Positions 44,192 to 53,425 are shown, numbered from the stretch's first letter. The stretch is DNA of 64,000 nt from Chryseobacterium carnipullorum (GCF_900142785.1 NZ_FRCD01000024.1:1-64000); one strand, 5' to 3'. The notes: a model not told the origin generated them from the sequence alone. A program made the numbers and translations.

Positions 44192-44710
44192 TTAAGCTTC
44201 TTCAGAAGGAGTTTCTTCTACTACTTTAGCTTTAGGAGCAGCTGGTTTAGGAGCTTCTACCGGAGCGTCAGATACAACGTCAAATTCGAAGTTGTACTCA
44301 ACATTTCTGTGTAGTCTGATGTTTGCAGTTACTTTACCAGTTCTCTTAATAGTGTTCCCTGGGATTTTGATGTATTTCTTCTCTACAGAAACTCCAGCTT
44401 TAGCAAGAGCAGCAGATAGGTCAGAATTGTTGATAGATCCGAATAACTTGTCACCAGAACCTACTTTTGCAGGAATCGTGATAGAAGTTTTCTTTAACTG
44501 ATCTACTACACCGTTAGCGGTAGCGATTAGTTTAGCTTCTTCTTCTTTTCTAGCTTCTAAAGTAGCTTCAAGAGCTGCTTTGTTTTTAGGAGTAGCTAAA
44601 AGTGCAATTCCCTGAGGAAGTAAGAAGTTTCTTGCATAACCAGGCTTTACGCTTACTGTATCAAACTCAAGTCCTAAGTTTTCTACGTCTTTTTTTAGGA
44701 TGATATCCAT
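44192..44710 (-). CDS. rplI: Ribosomal protein bL9
   Basis: Large-subunit protein bL9, which links the subunit surface near L1 and supports frame maintenance. Of 172 residues, the first 148 or so match the family: MDIILKKDVENLGLEFDTVSVKPGYARNFLLP (cited here as VKPGYARNFLLP) is the N-terminal signature, followed by the long helix and the C-terminal domain. A tail of about 25 residues rich in Ala, Pro, Lys and Glu, as seen in other Bacteroidota, is added. It is the last gene of the rpsF-rpsR-rplI operon. Confidence 0.97.
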   Translation of the reverse strand: MDIILKKDVENLGLEFDTVSVKPGYARNFLLPQGIALLATPKNKAALEATLEARKEEEAKLIATANGVVDQLKKTSITIPAKVGSGDKLFGSINNSDLSAALAKAGVSVEKKYIKIPGNTIKRTGKVTANIRLHRNVEYNFEFDVVSDAPVEAPKPAAPKAKVVEETPSEEA

Positions 44711-44880
44711 TGTTGTTGTCCGTTTTTAGTTTTAGAACCAAGACTAAAGAGGCAAGAACCAAGACATTACATCTTTTATCTTTTTATCTTCTGTCTTTTC
44801 TCTAAAAATCGTTAGAATTAAAATTATTTATTCAGCAACAAAAGAAGAGGTTGCCCTCTTCCTTTATTTATTTTTTTGTC

Positions 44881-45183
44881 TTATTTCAATAAGTCAGCTA
44901 CGTAAGGTAGTAAAGAAAGGTGTCTTGCTCTTTTGATTGCAGCAGAAACTTTTCTTTGGTATTTTAAAGAAGTTCCAGTGTATCTTCTTGGTAAGATCTT
45001 ACCTTGCTCGTTTACAAACTGTAATAAGAAATCAGCATCTTTGTAATCAACGTGCTTAATTCCGTATTTTTTGAATCTACAATATTTCTTTTCAGATTTT
45101 GTATTGATATCAAGTGGAGTAAGGAATTTTACTTCTGATTCTCCTCCAGCAGAGGCTTGTTTAGCCATTTCGTCTATTGCCAT
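44881..45183 (-). CDS. rpsR: Ribosomal protein bS18
   Basis: A 100-residue small-subunit protein that binds next to bS6 on the platform. The C-terminal 75 residues are the conserved core: [37 protein letters not shown] and [13 protein letters not shown]. The N-terminal 25 residues (with Met-rich, Ala/Gly-rich sequence) are a lineage extension. It lies 32 nt after rpsF and is co-transcribed with it. The 170-nt gap to rplI contains no promoter that I could define. Confidence 0.96.
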   Translation of the reverse strand: MAIDEMAKQASAGGESEVKFLTPLDINTKSEKKYCRFKKYGIKHVDYKDADFLLQFVNEQGKILPRRYTGTSLKYQRKVSAAIKRARHLSLLPYVADLLK

Positions 45184-45215
45184 GTCTTGTCTTTTTTAAA
45201 AAATAGGGTTAATAA

Positions 45216-45557
45216 TTAAGCTCTAGCCGCTTTGATTTTAGTTCTTCTAGTTACAGCGTACTCAACAGCGTGCTTGTCAAGTTTTGTAGTAAGGTAACGA
45301 ATTACTCTCTCGTCACGTTTGAATGCTAATTCTAGGTCAGCAACTACAGTACCTTCACCTTTAAACTCGATTAAAGTGTAGAATCCATTCTTTTTCAATT
45401 GAATTGGATACGCTAATTTTTTTAGTCCCCAGCTTTCTTTGGCAACGATTTCACAGTTCTTTTCTTTTAAAAGATCTTCAAATTTTTTCACTGCTTCCTC
45501 TACCTGAGCATCAGATAGAACGGGAGTTAAAATGAAAACAGTTTCGTAATTGTTCAT
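45216..45557 (-). CDS. rpsF: Ribosomal protein bS6
   Basis: A 113-residue small-subunit protein with the ferredoxin-like fold of bS6. [16 protein letters not shown] opens the first strand; [20 protein letters not shown] and [14 protein letters not shown] are the RNA- and S18-binding regions. It leads the rpsF-rpsR-rplI operon and has a textbook promoter just upstream. In other bacteria a bS6-bS18 complex binds the leader of this operon to repress it; the short leader here (about 30 nt) leaves little room for such a site. Confidence 0.97.
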   Translation of the reverse strand: MNNYETVFILTPVLSDAQVEEAVKKFEDLLKEKNCEIVAKESWGLKKLAYPIQLKKNGFYTLIEFKGEGTVVADLELAFKRDERVIRYLTTKLDKHAVEYAVTRRTKIKAARA

Positions 45558-45591
45558 AATGTTAAATGAATTTGTTAATTATTTCGAGGTG

Positions 45592-45622
45592 CAAAATTAG
45601 AAAATATATTTGTAATATACAA
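45592..45622 (-). promoter_or_regulatory. Promoter of the rpsF operon
   Basis: On the minus strand, TTG (45622-45620), a 20-nt spacer and TAATTTTG (45599-45592) fit the Bacteroidota consensus exactly. The predicted leader is about 30 nt. Confidence 0.75.
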
Positions 45623-45777
45623 TAGTTGTGTGAATATTTGTGAGCAGATATAAAGTGGTGATGGATGGTGAGAAGAAAGGAACAAAGAATGAGAGATATT
45701 GAATATAGATGATGAATACTATAAACTCTGATCAATCTATTACTCCGGGACTGAAATCTGGGATCCTTACTGCAAAA

Positions 45778-47130
45778 CTATTCCTTGCTTCTGATTTCAG
45801 CCAGAAAATTGACCTTAATCACATCATATAATGAATGCCTGCTCACCAGAATAGAAAGAAGAGAAGACACCATTCCTGCCAGCATCAGATGAAAGATCAA
45901 TGAATGTCTGTCCGTCATTTCCAGCACAATAATAGCCGATGTAAAAGGTGCTCTGGTTATTCCTGTAAGAAAAGCTACCATTCCGGCCAGAATAACCACA
46001 TTGGTTTCGTTGGGGGTCAAGTGAATGGCACCGGAGATCACAGATCCTATGCTGGCGCCGGCACTCAGAGCGGGAGCGAAAATTCCGCCTGCGCCACCGG
46101 AAGTAAAAGAAAGGGCAGGACCAAGCATTCTTAAAATCGGGACATACCAGTCTTCGTGCTTATCTTTTGTAAAAAGGACCCGTTCCATGATTTCCTTTCC
46201 TGATCCGAGAATCTCCCTGTTGATGAAATAGGCAATGGAAGCAATCAACAGTGCGCAGATCACCAAAAAAATAACATTGGCTTTATCAGTTTTGAGCTTT
46301 CTTTTTTTCCAGTCACTCATTCTAAGCATCAGGACAGATAGCTGGCTGGCCAGAATTCCTGAAGTTCCGGCAACAAGAATGATAGGAAACATCACCATTA
46401 ACGAAACATCATTTGTTTTCGGATATCCAAGATACAGATAAGATCCGGCTAGCGTCTGAGCGGTTAAACCTGCAATGATTACCGCCGTAAATAGAGCGGT
46501 CTTAAAATAATTGATATGTGTTTTTGACAATTCTTCCACCGCAAATGCAATTCCGCCCAAAGGAGTATTAAATGCCGCTGCAAGTCCTGCTGCTGCCCCG
46601 GTCATAATCATATTTTTCTTTGATATTTTCGGCCACCAGTGAGGAAGGTATTCATTCACTTTTCTGAAAACGGAACCGGCAATCTGGATGGTTGGCCCTT
46701 CACGTCCCACAGCGCCACCTCCGATGACCAGAACGACGGATGAAATGATTTTGAATACAATGATTTTTAGGCTTAAAAGGCTCCTGATCTTGGTGTGTTC
46801 CTTTGGGTTGGCCAGTTCCACAGCTGCCATCACCTGTGGAATGCCGCTTCCTTTGGCATAAGGTGCGAATTCTTTCACCAGCCACCAGGAAAGCACAAAA
46901 CCGATGGGAGCAATAATGAAAATCGTCCAGGCGTGCCAGTTCATCATGAAATTCAGCAGATGCTCTCCCCATGCAAATATCTTGGCATACATCACCGCAA
47001 AAAAACCGGTGATCACAGATCCGATCCAGAAAGGAATCGCCTGAAGAAGGTTATTCTTCAGCTGTTCGTTGCGGATGTTGTCAAAAGACTTTTTAAGGCC
47101 TTTTCGCAGGAGGGAGAAAATTTTCAGCAT
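45778..47130 (-). CDS. ClC-family chloride/proton antiporter
   Basis: A 450-residue inner-membrane antiporter. The anion-pathway motifs are intact: GSGIP at 94-98 and GREGP at 142-146, with the gating glutamate at 144, which marks an H+/Cl- exchanger and not a channel. FNTPLGGIAFAVEE and GGAGGIFAPALSAGASIG complete the selectivity filter. No CBS domain is attached. It may serve acid resistance or charge compensation. The gene is monocistronic, transcribed away from the rpsF promoter region. Confidence 0.93.
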   Translation of the reverse strand: MLKIFSLLRKGLKKSFDNIRNEQLKNNLLQAIPFWIGSVITGFFAVMYAKIFAWGEHLLNFMMNWHAWTIFIIAPIGFVLSWWLVKEFAPYAKGSGIPQVMAAVELANPKEHTKIRSLLSLKIIVFKIISSVVLVIGGGAVGREGPTIQIAGSVFRKVNEYLPHWWPKISKKNMIMTGAAAGLAAAFNTPLGGIAFAVEELSKTHINYFKTALFTAVIIAGLTAQTLAGSYLYLGYPKTNDVSLMVMFPIILVAGTSGILASQLSVLMLRMSDWKKRKLKTDKANVIFLVICALLIASIAYFINREILGSGKEIMERVLFTKDKHEDWYVPILRMLGPALSFTSGGAGGIFAPALSAGASIGSVISGAIHLTPNETNVVILAGMVAFLTGITRAPFTSAIIVLEMTDRHSLIFHLMLAGMVSSLLSILVSRHSLYDVIKVNFLAEIRSKE

Positions 47131-47168
47131 TGGTTTGTTTTATAGGGCACAAAGTTAAAAAGGTAAAA

Positions 47169-47795
47169 TTAGATTTCTTTGAGAAAGTTGGCTGTCATTA
47201 AAGCGTTGTTTACAGAAAGATCTTTAGGTAACCCAAAACTTAACAGGTTGTTTTTAATGGTCAGTTGAAACTCGTCATCAGGGAATGCTTTGATTGTTTT
47301 TTTTCTGTCAAGGGTTAAAAATGACATGGTTTTATACTGATCACTTCCCAAAACATAGAAATCTTTAAAGTCCGAATCTTTATTGAAATTAATAGAAAAA
47401 CTGCTGAAAATTCCTGCTATCTTATCAGCGAGTTTCTTTTTGTTGATGGTAATAAACCCAAAATTATCATTTAATTTTTTGAGTCCCCAGATTTGCAGAC
47501 TGTCATATTCACTGGTTGTACGGGCTCCTTTTACTGTTGTTCCTTTTTTATTGACAATAAACAGATAAAAAGAAAACTTTTTGTACCTGTCTGTAATGTA
47601 GTAAACTATTTTTGGAGCGATCAATGGATTTTCGTCATCAGTTTTGAACTCATTATAAGGAGACTGTTCAATCCTTATCACCGAAAGATCATAATTTTCA
47701 AATAACTTTTCATAAACTTCCAGAATTAAACTTTCCTCTTTTTTAGAAAAGTCAAATAGTTTAGAAGGATGTAATTTTCTGAAATCTAATTCCAT
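47169..47795 (-). CDS. Uncharacterised protein
   Basis: A 208-residue soluble protein that I do not recognise. It has no signal peptide, membrane span or clear motif. The composition (many Lys, Phe, Asn, alternating hydrophobic strands such as KIVYYITDRYKKFSFYLFIV) is that of a small alpha/beta protein typical of lineage-specific genes. It starts 38 nt upstream of the ClC gene on the same strand and may be co-transcribed with it. No function is proposed. Confidence 0.7.
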   Translation of the reverse strand: MELDFRKLHPSKLFDFSKKEESLILEVYEKLFENYDLSVIRIEQSPYNEFKTDDENPLIAPKIVYYITDRYKKFSFYLFIVNKKGTTVKGARTTSEYDSLQIWGLKKLNDNFGFITINKKKLADKIAGIFSSFSINFNKDSDFKDFYVLGSDQYKTMSFLTLDRKKTIKAFPDDEFQLTIKNNLLSFGLPKDLSVNNALMTANFLKEI

Positions 47796-48140
47796 GAATG
47801 CAAATTTGTACGTTTTTAAAGATAAAATTATTTCAGGATAATTCCTATACCCAATATACGACCAGTGGAAAGAATATCGGCTCTGTTGTGTTAATAAGGT
47901 TTAAAGCATTTATATTAAAACGAATCCTGTTAAAAAAGATCGGTTCATAGCTGAAAATAGAGTTGTTTTTTTAATTAGGCAATTGGATGATTTATACTTT
48001 CAGAGAGGGATTGACTTAAAAATACAGATAATCTTTTAATAGAAAAAACCTCCGAATTTTTCGGAGGTTTTGTATGGTAAGATGTTTTGACAAGTTCAAC
48101 ATATCTTTTGGATAAGATATCACTTATCAATCATCATAGA
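47796..48140. other. Intergenic region between two minus-strand genes
   Basis: No coding sequence seen. It holds the terminator at 48045-48071 and, towards 47796, the presumed promoter region of the uncharacterised gene. No clear TAnnTTTG was found. Confidence 0.4.
48045..48071 (-). terminator. Intrinsic terminator of the E2 gene
   Basis: AAAACCTCCGA and TCGGAGGTTTT form an 11-bp stem; the minus strand continues in T. It lies about 70 nt past the stop of the E2 gene. Confidence 0.85.
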
Positions 48141-49454
48141 TTAAATTTCCGTATTCAGATCCCAGTTCTGAAGATAATCGTGAACATGTTTAAGCATCAT
48201 TCCGCCTAGAGATCCGTCTACCACTCTGTGATCATAAGAGTGAGACATGAACATCAGCTGGCGGATGGCAATTACATCACCGTCTTTCGTTTCAAGAACT
48301 GCAGGTTTTTTAACGATAGCTCCGATCGCTAAAATAGCGACCTGAGGCTGAGGAATAATCGGAGTTCCCATAAGGTTTCCGAAACTTCCTACGTTAGAGA
48401 TCGTATAAGTAGCTCCCTGAGTATCTTCAGGTCTTAATTTCTTATTTCTTGCTCTGTACGCTAAATCATTAATCGCTTTTGCCAAGCCTGAAAGGGATAA
48501 CTGATCCGCATTTTTAATGACAGGAACGATAAGGTTTCCGTCTGGTAAAGCAGTTGCCATACCAATATTGATGTTTTTCTTTTTAATGATGTTGTCGCCA
48601 CTGATAGAAACATTGATCATTGGGAAATCCTGAATTGCTTTCACGATCGCTTTCACGAAAATCGGCATGAAAGTTAGTTTTTCACCTTCACGTTTTTCGA
48701 AAATATCTTTATGCTTATTTCTCCATTTTACAACGTTGGTAACGTCTGTTTCGATGAAAGAAGTCACGTGTGGAGCAATATGCTTTGCTTTTACCATGTT
48801 TTCAGCAATGATCTTTCTCATTCTGTCCATCGGGATGATTTCATCACCTGCTGCTACAGAAACAGTAGATACCGGTGCCGAAACCGGAGCTTTTGGCGCT
48901 GCAGGCGCTGCCTCTTGTACCGGTACAGCTTGTTGAGCTGGCTGGCTTCCTCTGTTGGAAACGTAGGCTAATATATCTTCTTTTGTAATTCTACCCTCTA
49001 AACCACTTCCTTTGATAGACTTCAGCTCAGATTCTGAGATATTTTCCTGCTGTGCTATTGATTTTACAAGCGGTGAAAGGTAAAGGTCTCCTGAGAATTC
49101 TACAGCTGAAGCAGTTTGCAACGGCTCTTCAATTGTTTTTAAGGTTTCAGTATCCGGAGCGGCTGCGGGAGTTTCTGTTGTCACCTCCTCTGAAGCTGTA
49201 TTTCCGCCTTCTCCTTCAATTTCTAAAATAGCAATGGCTTCACCAACTTTAGCAACTTCGTCCTTCTGTTTAAGGATTTTTACAATTTTCCCCGAAACTG
49301 GTGTCGGAACGTCTGAATCTACCTTATCTGTTGCAATTTCAACTACGGAATCATCCTCTTTTACATTATCACCTTCATTGAATAACCAAGTGATAATTGT
49401 CGCTTCCATAACACCTTCTCCCATGGAAGGAAGCAATAATTTGTATTCTGCCAT
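48141..49454 (-). CDS. 2-oxo-acid dehydrogenase E2 acyltransferase (branched-chain type likely)
   Basis: A 437-residue lipoyl acyltransferase. The lipoyl lysine is Lys44 in EIATDKVDSDVP, a Thr/Pro/Ala-rich linker follows, then a peripheral subunit-binding domain (SPLVKSIAQQENIS, GSGLEGRITKEDI) and the catalytic domain with SYDHRVVDGSLGG near the end. The DKVDSDVPTPVSG form and the pattern of the catalytic domain fit branched-chain 2-oxo-acid dehydrogenase better than pyruvate dehydrogenase, but this is not decisive. E1 and E3 genes are not adjacent. Confidence 0.9.
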   Translation of the reverse strand: MAEYKLLLPSMGEGVMEATIITWLFNEGDNVKEDDSVVEIATDKVDSDVPTPVSGKIVKILKQKDEVAKVGEAIAILEIEGEGGNTASEEVTTETPAAAPDTETLKTIEEPLQTASAVEFSGDLYLSPLVKSIAQQENISESELKSIKGSGLEGRITKEDILAYVSNRGSQPAQQAVPVQEAAPAAPKAPVSAPVSTVSVAAGDEIIPMDRMRKIIAENMVKAKHIAPHVTSFIETDVTNVVKWRNKHKDIFEKREGEKLTFMPIFVKAIVKAIQDFPMINVSISGDNIIKKKNINIGMATALPDGNLIVPVIKNADQLSLSGLAKAINDLAYRARNKKLRPEDTQGATYTISNVGSFGNLMGTPIIPQPQVAILAIGAIVKKPAVLETKDGDVIAIRQLMFMSHSYDHRVVDGSLGGMMLKHVHDYLQNWDLNTEI

Positions 49455-49474
49455 TTTTAATTTTTAGATTTTGA

Positions 49475-49482
49475 CAAATATA
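49475..49482 (-). promoter_or_regulatory. -7 box of the E2 gene
   Basis: TATATTTG on the minus strand fits TAnnTTTG and lies about 20 nt before the start codon. No -33 TTG at the expected spacing. Confidence 0.5.
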
Positions 49483-49517
49483 TAAAAAAAATCGGTTTTT
49501 TTATGAAATATATAATC

Positions 49518-50345
49518 TTAGACGAATTCAACATAAATATTCTCGCCTACATTAAGTCCAAACAGGCTTTTGGCCCCGTTTTTTTTACTTCCTTTATAGA
49601 TCGTGAGCTCCAAAAGCTGGCTGTCATTGAAGATCGCAGCTGACTGTCCGTGGAATTCCGTTTCCCTTTCCCAGTCCGAAACGACTTCGGTGTGACTTGA
49701 AAAGACTCTTGAAAGTGTTAAATTCCTGAATTTTATGGTAAAACCTTCATTGCCTTTACCGGTGCTTTCAAAAAAGTCTTTACTGATATTCGAGATTATA
49801 TTTCCGAAATTATCAATATAGGTTACTTCACCAATGATCATCTTTTCAGACTCATTGAAGACAGGTTTTGGAAATAAAAGCTCTTTAGCTGAATCTATTT
49901 TCCTCCCGATCACTTCAGGAAGCCCACCATTGGCCAAATGGACGGCAGCAGGGACAAAAACGTCCGTAGACGTGAAGTTCACAATATCATCAAAGCGATT
50001 GTTCAATGTGATCTCGTAGATTGCTTCAGGTTTGATGTCGAAAAAGACAAGACCTAAAAGTCCGTTATCTGCGGCCAGAAAATAAGAACCATCTGCTTTA
50101 TACAATATGTTTTTTCTTGATTTGTGGTAAAAACTGTCTACAGAAAGGATATGAATGGTGCCTTTAGGAAAATATTTATATGCGTTTCGTACGATGTACG
50201 AGGTTTGTATAAGATTGAAAGCCTGAATATCGTGGGTAATATCAATGATATTTACCTCAGGATTCAGCGACAGAATTTTGCCTTTCACAGCGGCAACTCT
50301 GTAGTCTAAATTTCCGAAATCTGAAGTAATGGTAATAATCGACAT
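49518..50345 (-). CDS. SAM hydroxide adenosyltransferase (DUF62 family)
   Basis: A 275-residue member of the fluorinase/chlorinase superfamily. The common bacterial members hydrolyse S-adenosylmethionine to adenosine and methionine; halogenases are rare. ITITSDFGNLDYRVAAVKG at the N-terminus, IIDITHDIQAFN and FLAADNGLLGLVF are the SAM-binding motifs, and IDNFGNIISNI in the C-terminal domain is a family landmark. The extra loop typical of true fluorinases is absent. It lies 173 nt before the YagU-like gene's stop on the same strand. Confidence 0.92.
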   Translation of the reverse strand: MSIITITSDFGNLDYRVAAVKGKILSLNPEVNIIDITHDIQAFNLIQTSYIVRNAYKYFPKGTIHILSVDSFYHKSRKNILYKADGSYFLAADNGLLGLVFFDIKPEAIYEITLNNRFDDIVNFTSTDVFVPAAVHLANGGLPEVIGRKIDSAKELLFPKPVFNESEKMIIGEVTYIDNFGNIISNISKDFFESTGKGNEGFTIKFRNLTLSRVFSSHTEVVSDWERETEFHGQSAAIFNDSQLLELTIYKGSKKNGAKSLFGLNVGENIYVEFV

Positions 50346-50529
50346 TTGTAATTTGTAGAATGATAGAAATGCAAATTTATTTAAAATAAAGGGAAATAGG
50401 GAGGTTAAGGGTCATAAAAAATTTATAAAATCCTCGTCTGCTTCCGAATTGGTTTCCGGAAGGCAGAGGTTTATAATGCTTATGTTTTAATTAATGTGCT
50501 TTATTTGAATGAGTTTTGTGGAAATTAGA

Positions 50530-51018
50530 TCAGAGCGCAACAGATGTATTGTTTTTTACATAGATTCTGATGATATCAATAGACCATGCCCATACAATAT
50601 GCCCGAACAGCTCAGAAATATGTTCTTCCCAGGGCTGATTCCACGGGGCAGGAATAGTACCGATAAGCGGCATAATAATCACATGGAAAAGTACATAAAC
50701 GATTACCCCGTACAATGCTCCGTTCGCCAGAGTTATTGTTTTGTAGCGCTCACTGAGCCAGTAATAGAGCCATGCAAAGAAAAAACTGAACCCAAAATGC
50801 ACGATAAAACTAAAAATAGGTCTGGCATTTTCATTGTACAGATAAGAGTAATGGGAGAGATCTTTGGACATTCCCAGCTGTTCCAATAAAGTTTGCGGAG
50901 GATTGGTAGCATCTCTTTCCGGAGTACGGGGAGGAAAAGGCACTTCCCATCCGAATTTAACGATCGCAGATAAAAAGCCGCCTATGAGGGTTGCTTTGCA
51001 TAAAGGGAATTTTTTCAT
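50530..51018 (-). CDS. YagU-like inner-membrane protein (DUF1440)
   Basis: A 162-residue membrane protein when started at the ATG at 51018 (MKKFPLCKATLIGGFLSA). A further 22 codons upstream are in frame but are polar and less likely. Segments LIGGFLSAIVKFGWEVPFPPRTP, IFSFIVHFGFSFFFAWLYYW, GALYGVIVYVLFHVIIMPLI and HIVWAWSIDIIRIYV are hydrophobic, giving four spans. The phrase VPFPPRTPERD is typical of the YagU family, tied in E. coli to acid tolerance without a known mechanism. Confidence 0.85.
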   Translation of the reverse strand: MKKFPLCKATLIGGFLSAIVKFGWEVPFPPRTPERDATNPPQTLLEQLGMSKDLSHYSYLYNENARPIFSFIVHFGFSFFFAWLYYWLSERYKTITLANGALYGVIVYVLFHVIIMPLIGTIPAPWNQPWEEHISELFGHIVWAWSIDIIRIYVKNNTSVAL

Positions 51019-51137
51019 TTGTGTTTTTGATGATATTGATGAATTGTTAAAATGGAATAGATACATAACAGAATAAATGTACAAATTATTGTTTACAGTT
51101 TTTGCAAGTAAGAATAAACAACTATAGGTTGTAAAGA

Positions 51138-51164
51138 TTGTAGAAAAGAATTGGCATAAATTTG
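51138..51164 (+). promoter_or_regulatory. Promoter of phoH
   Basis: TTG at 51138-51140, a 16-nt spacer and TAAATTTG at 51157-51164 fit the Bacteroidota pattern, with a slightly short spacer. The start codon follows 45 nt later. Confidence 0.55.
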
Positions 51165-51209
51165 AAAAAAAGCTTTAATTTTAAAATCTAAATAAAAATA
51201 AAATACTGC

Positions 51210-52166
51210 ATGTTTGAATTAACATATGATTTGGAAGATGTCAATGTAAAGACCTTCTATGGCGTTAATAATCAATATTTCAATTTATTAAAATCAAGCT
51301 TTCCTACGCTTAAGATCACAGGAAGAGATCATTTTATCTTCGCGATGGGTAATCAGGAAGCTTTAGATATATTTAAACTAAAACTGGATGACATTGTAAA
51401 ATTTATCTCTGAAAATAATTCTATTGCTCTGAAAGATTTAGAGAATGTACTGAATATCAAGGATGAGAACGAAAAACATCTGATTTTTGACCAGGATATT
51501 ATTGTCAAAGGAGTGAATGGAAAGATTATCAAAGCTAAAACTACGAATCTTAAAAAACTGGTAAAAGAAACCGAGAAAAAAGATATGGTGTTTGCCATTG
51601 GCCCCGCAGGAACAGGTAAAACCTATACCAGTGTAGCATTGGCGGCAAGAGCTTTAAGAGATAAAGAAGTCAAAAGAATCGTTCTGACAAGACCGGCGGT
51701 AGAGGCAGGGGAAAGTCTGGGATTTCTTCCCGGAGACCTGAAAGAAAAGCTTGATCCCTATTTACAGCCTTTATATGATGCATTGAGAGATATGATTCCG
51801 CACGAAAAACTGGAAGGTTTTATGGAGAAAAAAGTGATTGAAGTAGCACCATTGGCTTTCATGAGAGGGCGTACTCTTGATGATGCTTTTGTGATTCTTG
51901 ACGAAGCCCAGAATACCACTCATGCTCAAATGAAAATGTTCCTGACCAGAATGGGGATGAATGCCAAGTTTATCATCACCGGAGATCCTACTCAGATCGA
52001 TTTACCTCCAAAGCAACAATCAGGGCTGAAGGAGGCGATGAGGATCTTGAAAGATGTTAAAGAAATTGGTTTTGTCTATCTTACGGAAGAAGATGTGGTA
52101 AGACATCCGGTTGTTAAAAAGATTATTCTAGCCTATAACGAGGAGGATAAGAGACTGAAAGATTAA
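51210..52166 (+). CDS. phoH: PhoH-family ATPase
   Basis: A 318-residue cytosolic P-loop protein of the PhoH/PhoL type, implicated in RNA metabolism and often placed near ybeY. The Walker A is GPAGTGKTYT at 131-140, Walker B is VILDEAQN near 228-235, and GDPTQIDLP is the sensor. The N-terminal 110 residues are the usual extension. RTxPAVEAGESLGFLPGDL is a family signature (here RPAVEAGESLGFLPGDL). It is monocistronic in this window, without ybeY beside it. Confidence 0.95.
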   Translation: MFELTYDLEDVNVKTFYGVNNQYFNLLKSSFPTLKITGRDHFIFAMGNQEALDIFKLKLDDIVKFISENNSIALKDLENVLNIKDENEKHLIFDQDIIVKGVNGKIIKAKTTNLKKLVKETEKKDMVFAIGPAGTGKTYTSVALAARALRDKEVKRIVLTRPAVEAGESLGFLPGDLKEKLDPYLQPLYDALRDMIPHEKLEGFMEKKVIEVAPLAFMRGRTLDDAFVILDEAQNTTHAQMKMFLTRMGMNAKFIITGDPTQIDLPPKQQSGLKEAMRILKDVKEIGFVYLTEEDVVRHPVVKKIILAYNEEDKRLKD

Positions 52167-52206
52167 GTCTTTGTGATCTGATATTATTTTTGAATGAATT
52201 AGCTCT

Positions 52207-52230
52207 ACTGCAGAATGACAATTCTGCAGT
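52207..52230 (+). terminator. Hairpin after phoH
   Basis: ACTGCAGAAT and ATTCTGCAGT form a perfect 10-bp stem with loop GACA, 41 nt past the phoH stop. Only a short T run follows (TT), so it may be an inefficient terminator or an RNA-stabilising hairpin. Confidence 0.55.
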
Positions 52231-52299
52231 TTAAGATCGATCTACCCAATAAAATCTCAAAAAATTGCCCTGAGGAAATTTTTTTTAAGTCGTACAGCT

Positions 52300-52596
52300 T
52301 TGAAAACAGTCTTTGCTGATGATCCCAATCTTAATTTTGAATCCAATGTAAATCACGGACTTTTTATTGGAGGTTATCTTTTTCAGGACTTACTGATTGG
52401 TAATACAGATCTTAAAACCGATATCAAAACATTTTCTGTCAACCCGTTCTTTGGAGTGGAATATAATCTGAATAAGGGTTGGTTCGTACATGTGCGTTAT
52501 ACTTTCGGATGATAAGATATGGCTAAAAACAAACATGCGGAAGGTTGTGGAACTTAAAAAACAGCGACCTTCTGATGGGTAGATTATAAGTTTAAA
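52300..52596 (+). pseudogene. Decayed outer-membrane beta-barrel (porin-type) gene
   Basis: The open frame from 52300 has only a TTG start and encodes the C-terminal strands of an outer-membrane barrel: FSVNPFFGVEYNLNKGWF and HVRYTFG, closely parallel to APFLGAEYALENGLFFDARYNMG in the intact gene downstream. It stops at TGA after HVRYTFG. In another frame MAKNKHAEG and, after further stops, VDYKF continue the C-terminal strand order of the family. I read it as a truncated, frameshifted paralogue. Confidence 0.6.
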
Positions 52597-52660
52597 AGAA
52601 AGTAAAATTTTGAAGAATTTTTATTGAACAAAATTGAAATTTGATAATGTTAGACACTAT

Positions 52661-52691
52661 TTGGTGTTTTTGAAAAAAAACATTAGTTTTG
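52661..52691 (+). promoter_or_regulatory. Promoter of the first intact barrel gene
   Basis: TTG at 52661-52663, a 20-nt spacer and TAGTTTTG at 52684-52691 match the Bacteroidota consensus. The leader to the ATG at 52715 would be about 20 nt. Confidence 0.65.
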
Positions 52692-52714
52692 CATCCGAAT
52701 ACTAAAAGAAAATC

Positions 52715-53368
52715 ATGAAAAAACTTTTACTTATTGCAGCAGCAGCTGCGGTTAGCGTTAATTTAAGCGCTCAAGAAACAAGATTCGGAGCTAAGGCTGG
52801 TTACTCTCTTTCAACTTTAAAATTTAAGGACGGTGGAAATTCTGAAAATTCAGATCCTTCACACACTTTCTATGTAGGTGCTTTAGTAGAGCATAAACTA
52901 AGTGATAAATTTGCTCTTCAGGGAGAAGTTTTGTATTCTCCATTAGGAGGTAAAATAGAAGCATCGGAGGGTACCGAAGAAGCTTTTGTTGGAGCAAAAT
53001 CAAAAATTAAGTTTGGAACTTTAATGGTTCCGGTTTCTGCTAAATATTTCATTACTGAAGGTTTATCAGTTTCTGCGGGAGCAAGTTTTGGCTTTATTCT
53101 TTCTGCAAAAACGAAATATGAAGTGAATGCAGGACTTGGTTTACCGGGACTTGATATTTCAATAGGAGATGACGTTGATATTAAAGATCAGACCAATACT
53201 TTAAATATCGCTCCTTTCCTTGGTGCAGAATATGCATTGGAAAACGGATTGTTCTTTGACGCAAGATACAATATGGGAGTATCTAACTTGGCAAAAGATT
53301 CTGGAGACGGAAAACTAACCAACAGCTTTTTACAAGTGGGTGTAGGTTTCAAATTCGGAGGAAACTAA
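52715..53368 (+). CDS. Outer-membrane beta-barrel (porin-family) protein
   Basis: A 217-residue protein with a signal peptide (MKKLLLIAAAAAVSVNLSAQ) and an eight-stranded-barrel pattern of alternating aromatic and polar strands: ETRFGAKAGYSLSTLKF at the N-terminus, FYVGALVEHKLSDKFALQGEVLYSP, and APFLGAEYALENGLFFDARYNMG. The chain ends with a C-terminal aromatic strand (QVGVGFKFG). It is an OmpW/PorT-like small barrel; the specific role is unknown. Close to the paralogue at 54711 and the remnant at 52300. Confidence 0.9.
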   Translation: MKKLLLIAAAAAVSVNLSAQETRFGAKAGYSLSTLKFKDGGNSENSDPSHTFYVGALVEHKLSDKFALQGEVLYSPLGGKIEASEGTEEAFVGAKSKIKFGTLMVPVSAKYFITEGLSVSAGASFGFILSAKTKYEVNAGLGLPGLDISIGDDVDIKDQTNTLNIAPFLGAEYALENGLFFDARYNMGVSNLAKDSGDGKLTNSFLQVGVGFKFGGN

Positions 53369-53395
53369 TTCTTTAGAACTGATTTAAAAACACAG

Positions 53396-53425
53396 AGCGG
53401 GACAAATTTTGTCCCGCTTTTTATT
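53396..53425 (+). terminator. Intrinsic terminator
   Basis: AGCGGGACAA and TTGTCCCGCT form the stem, with T residues following. It is 28 nt past the stop of the barrel gene. Confidence 0.85.

Noticed and set aside
49518-50345. DUF62 protein as a halogenase (fluorinase or chlorinase)
   Set aside because: The sequence lacks the extra loop of fluorinases, and the common bacterial form is a SAM hydrolase.
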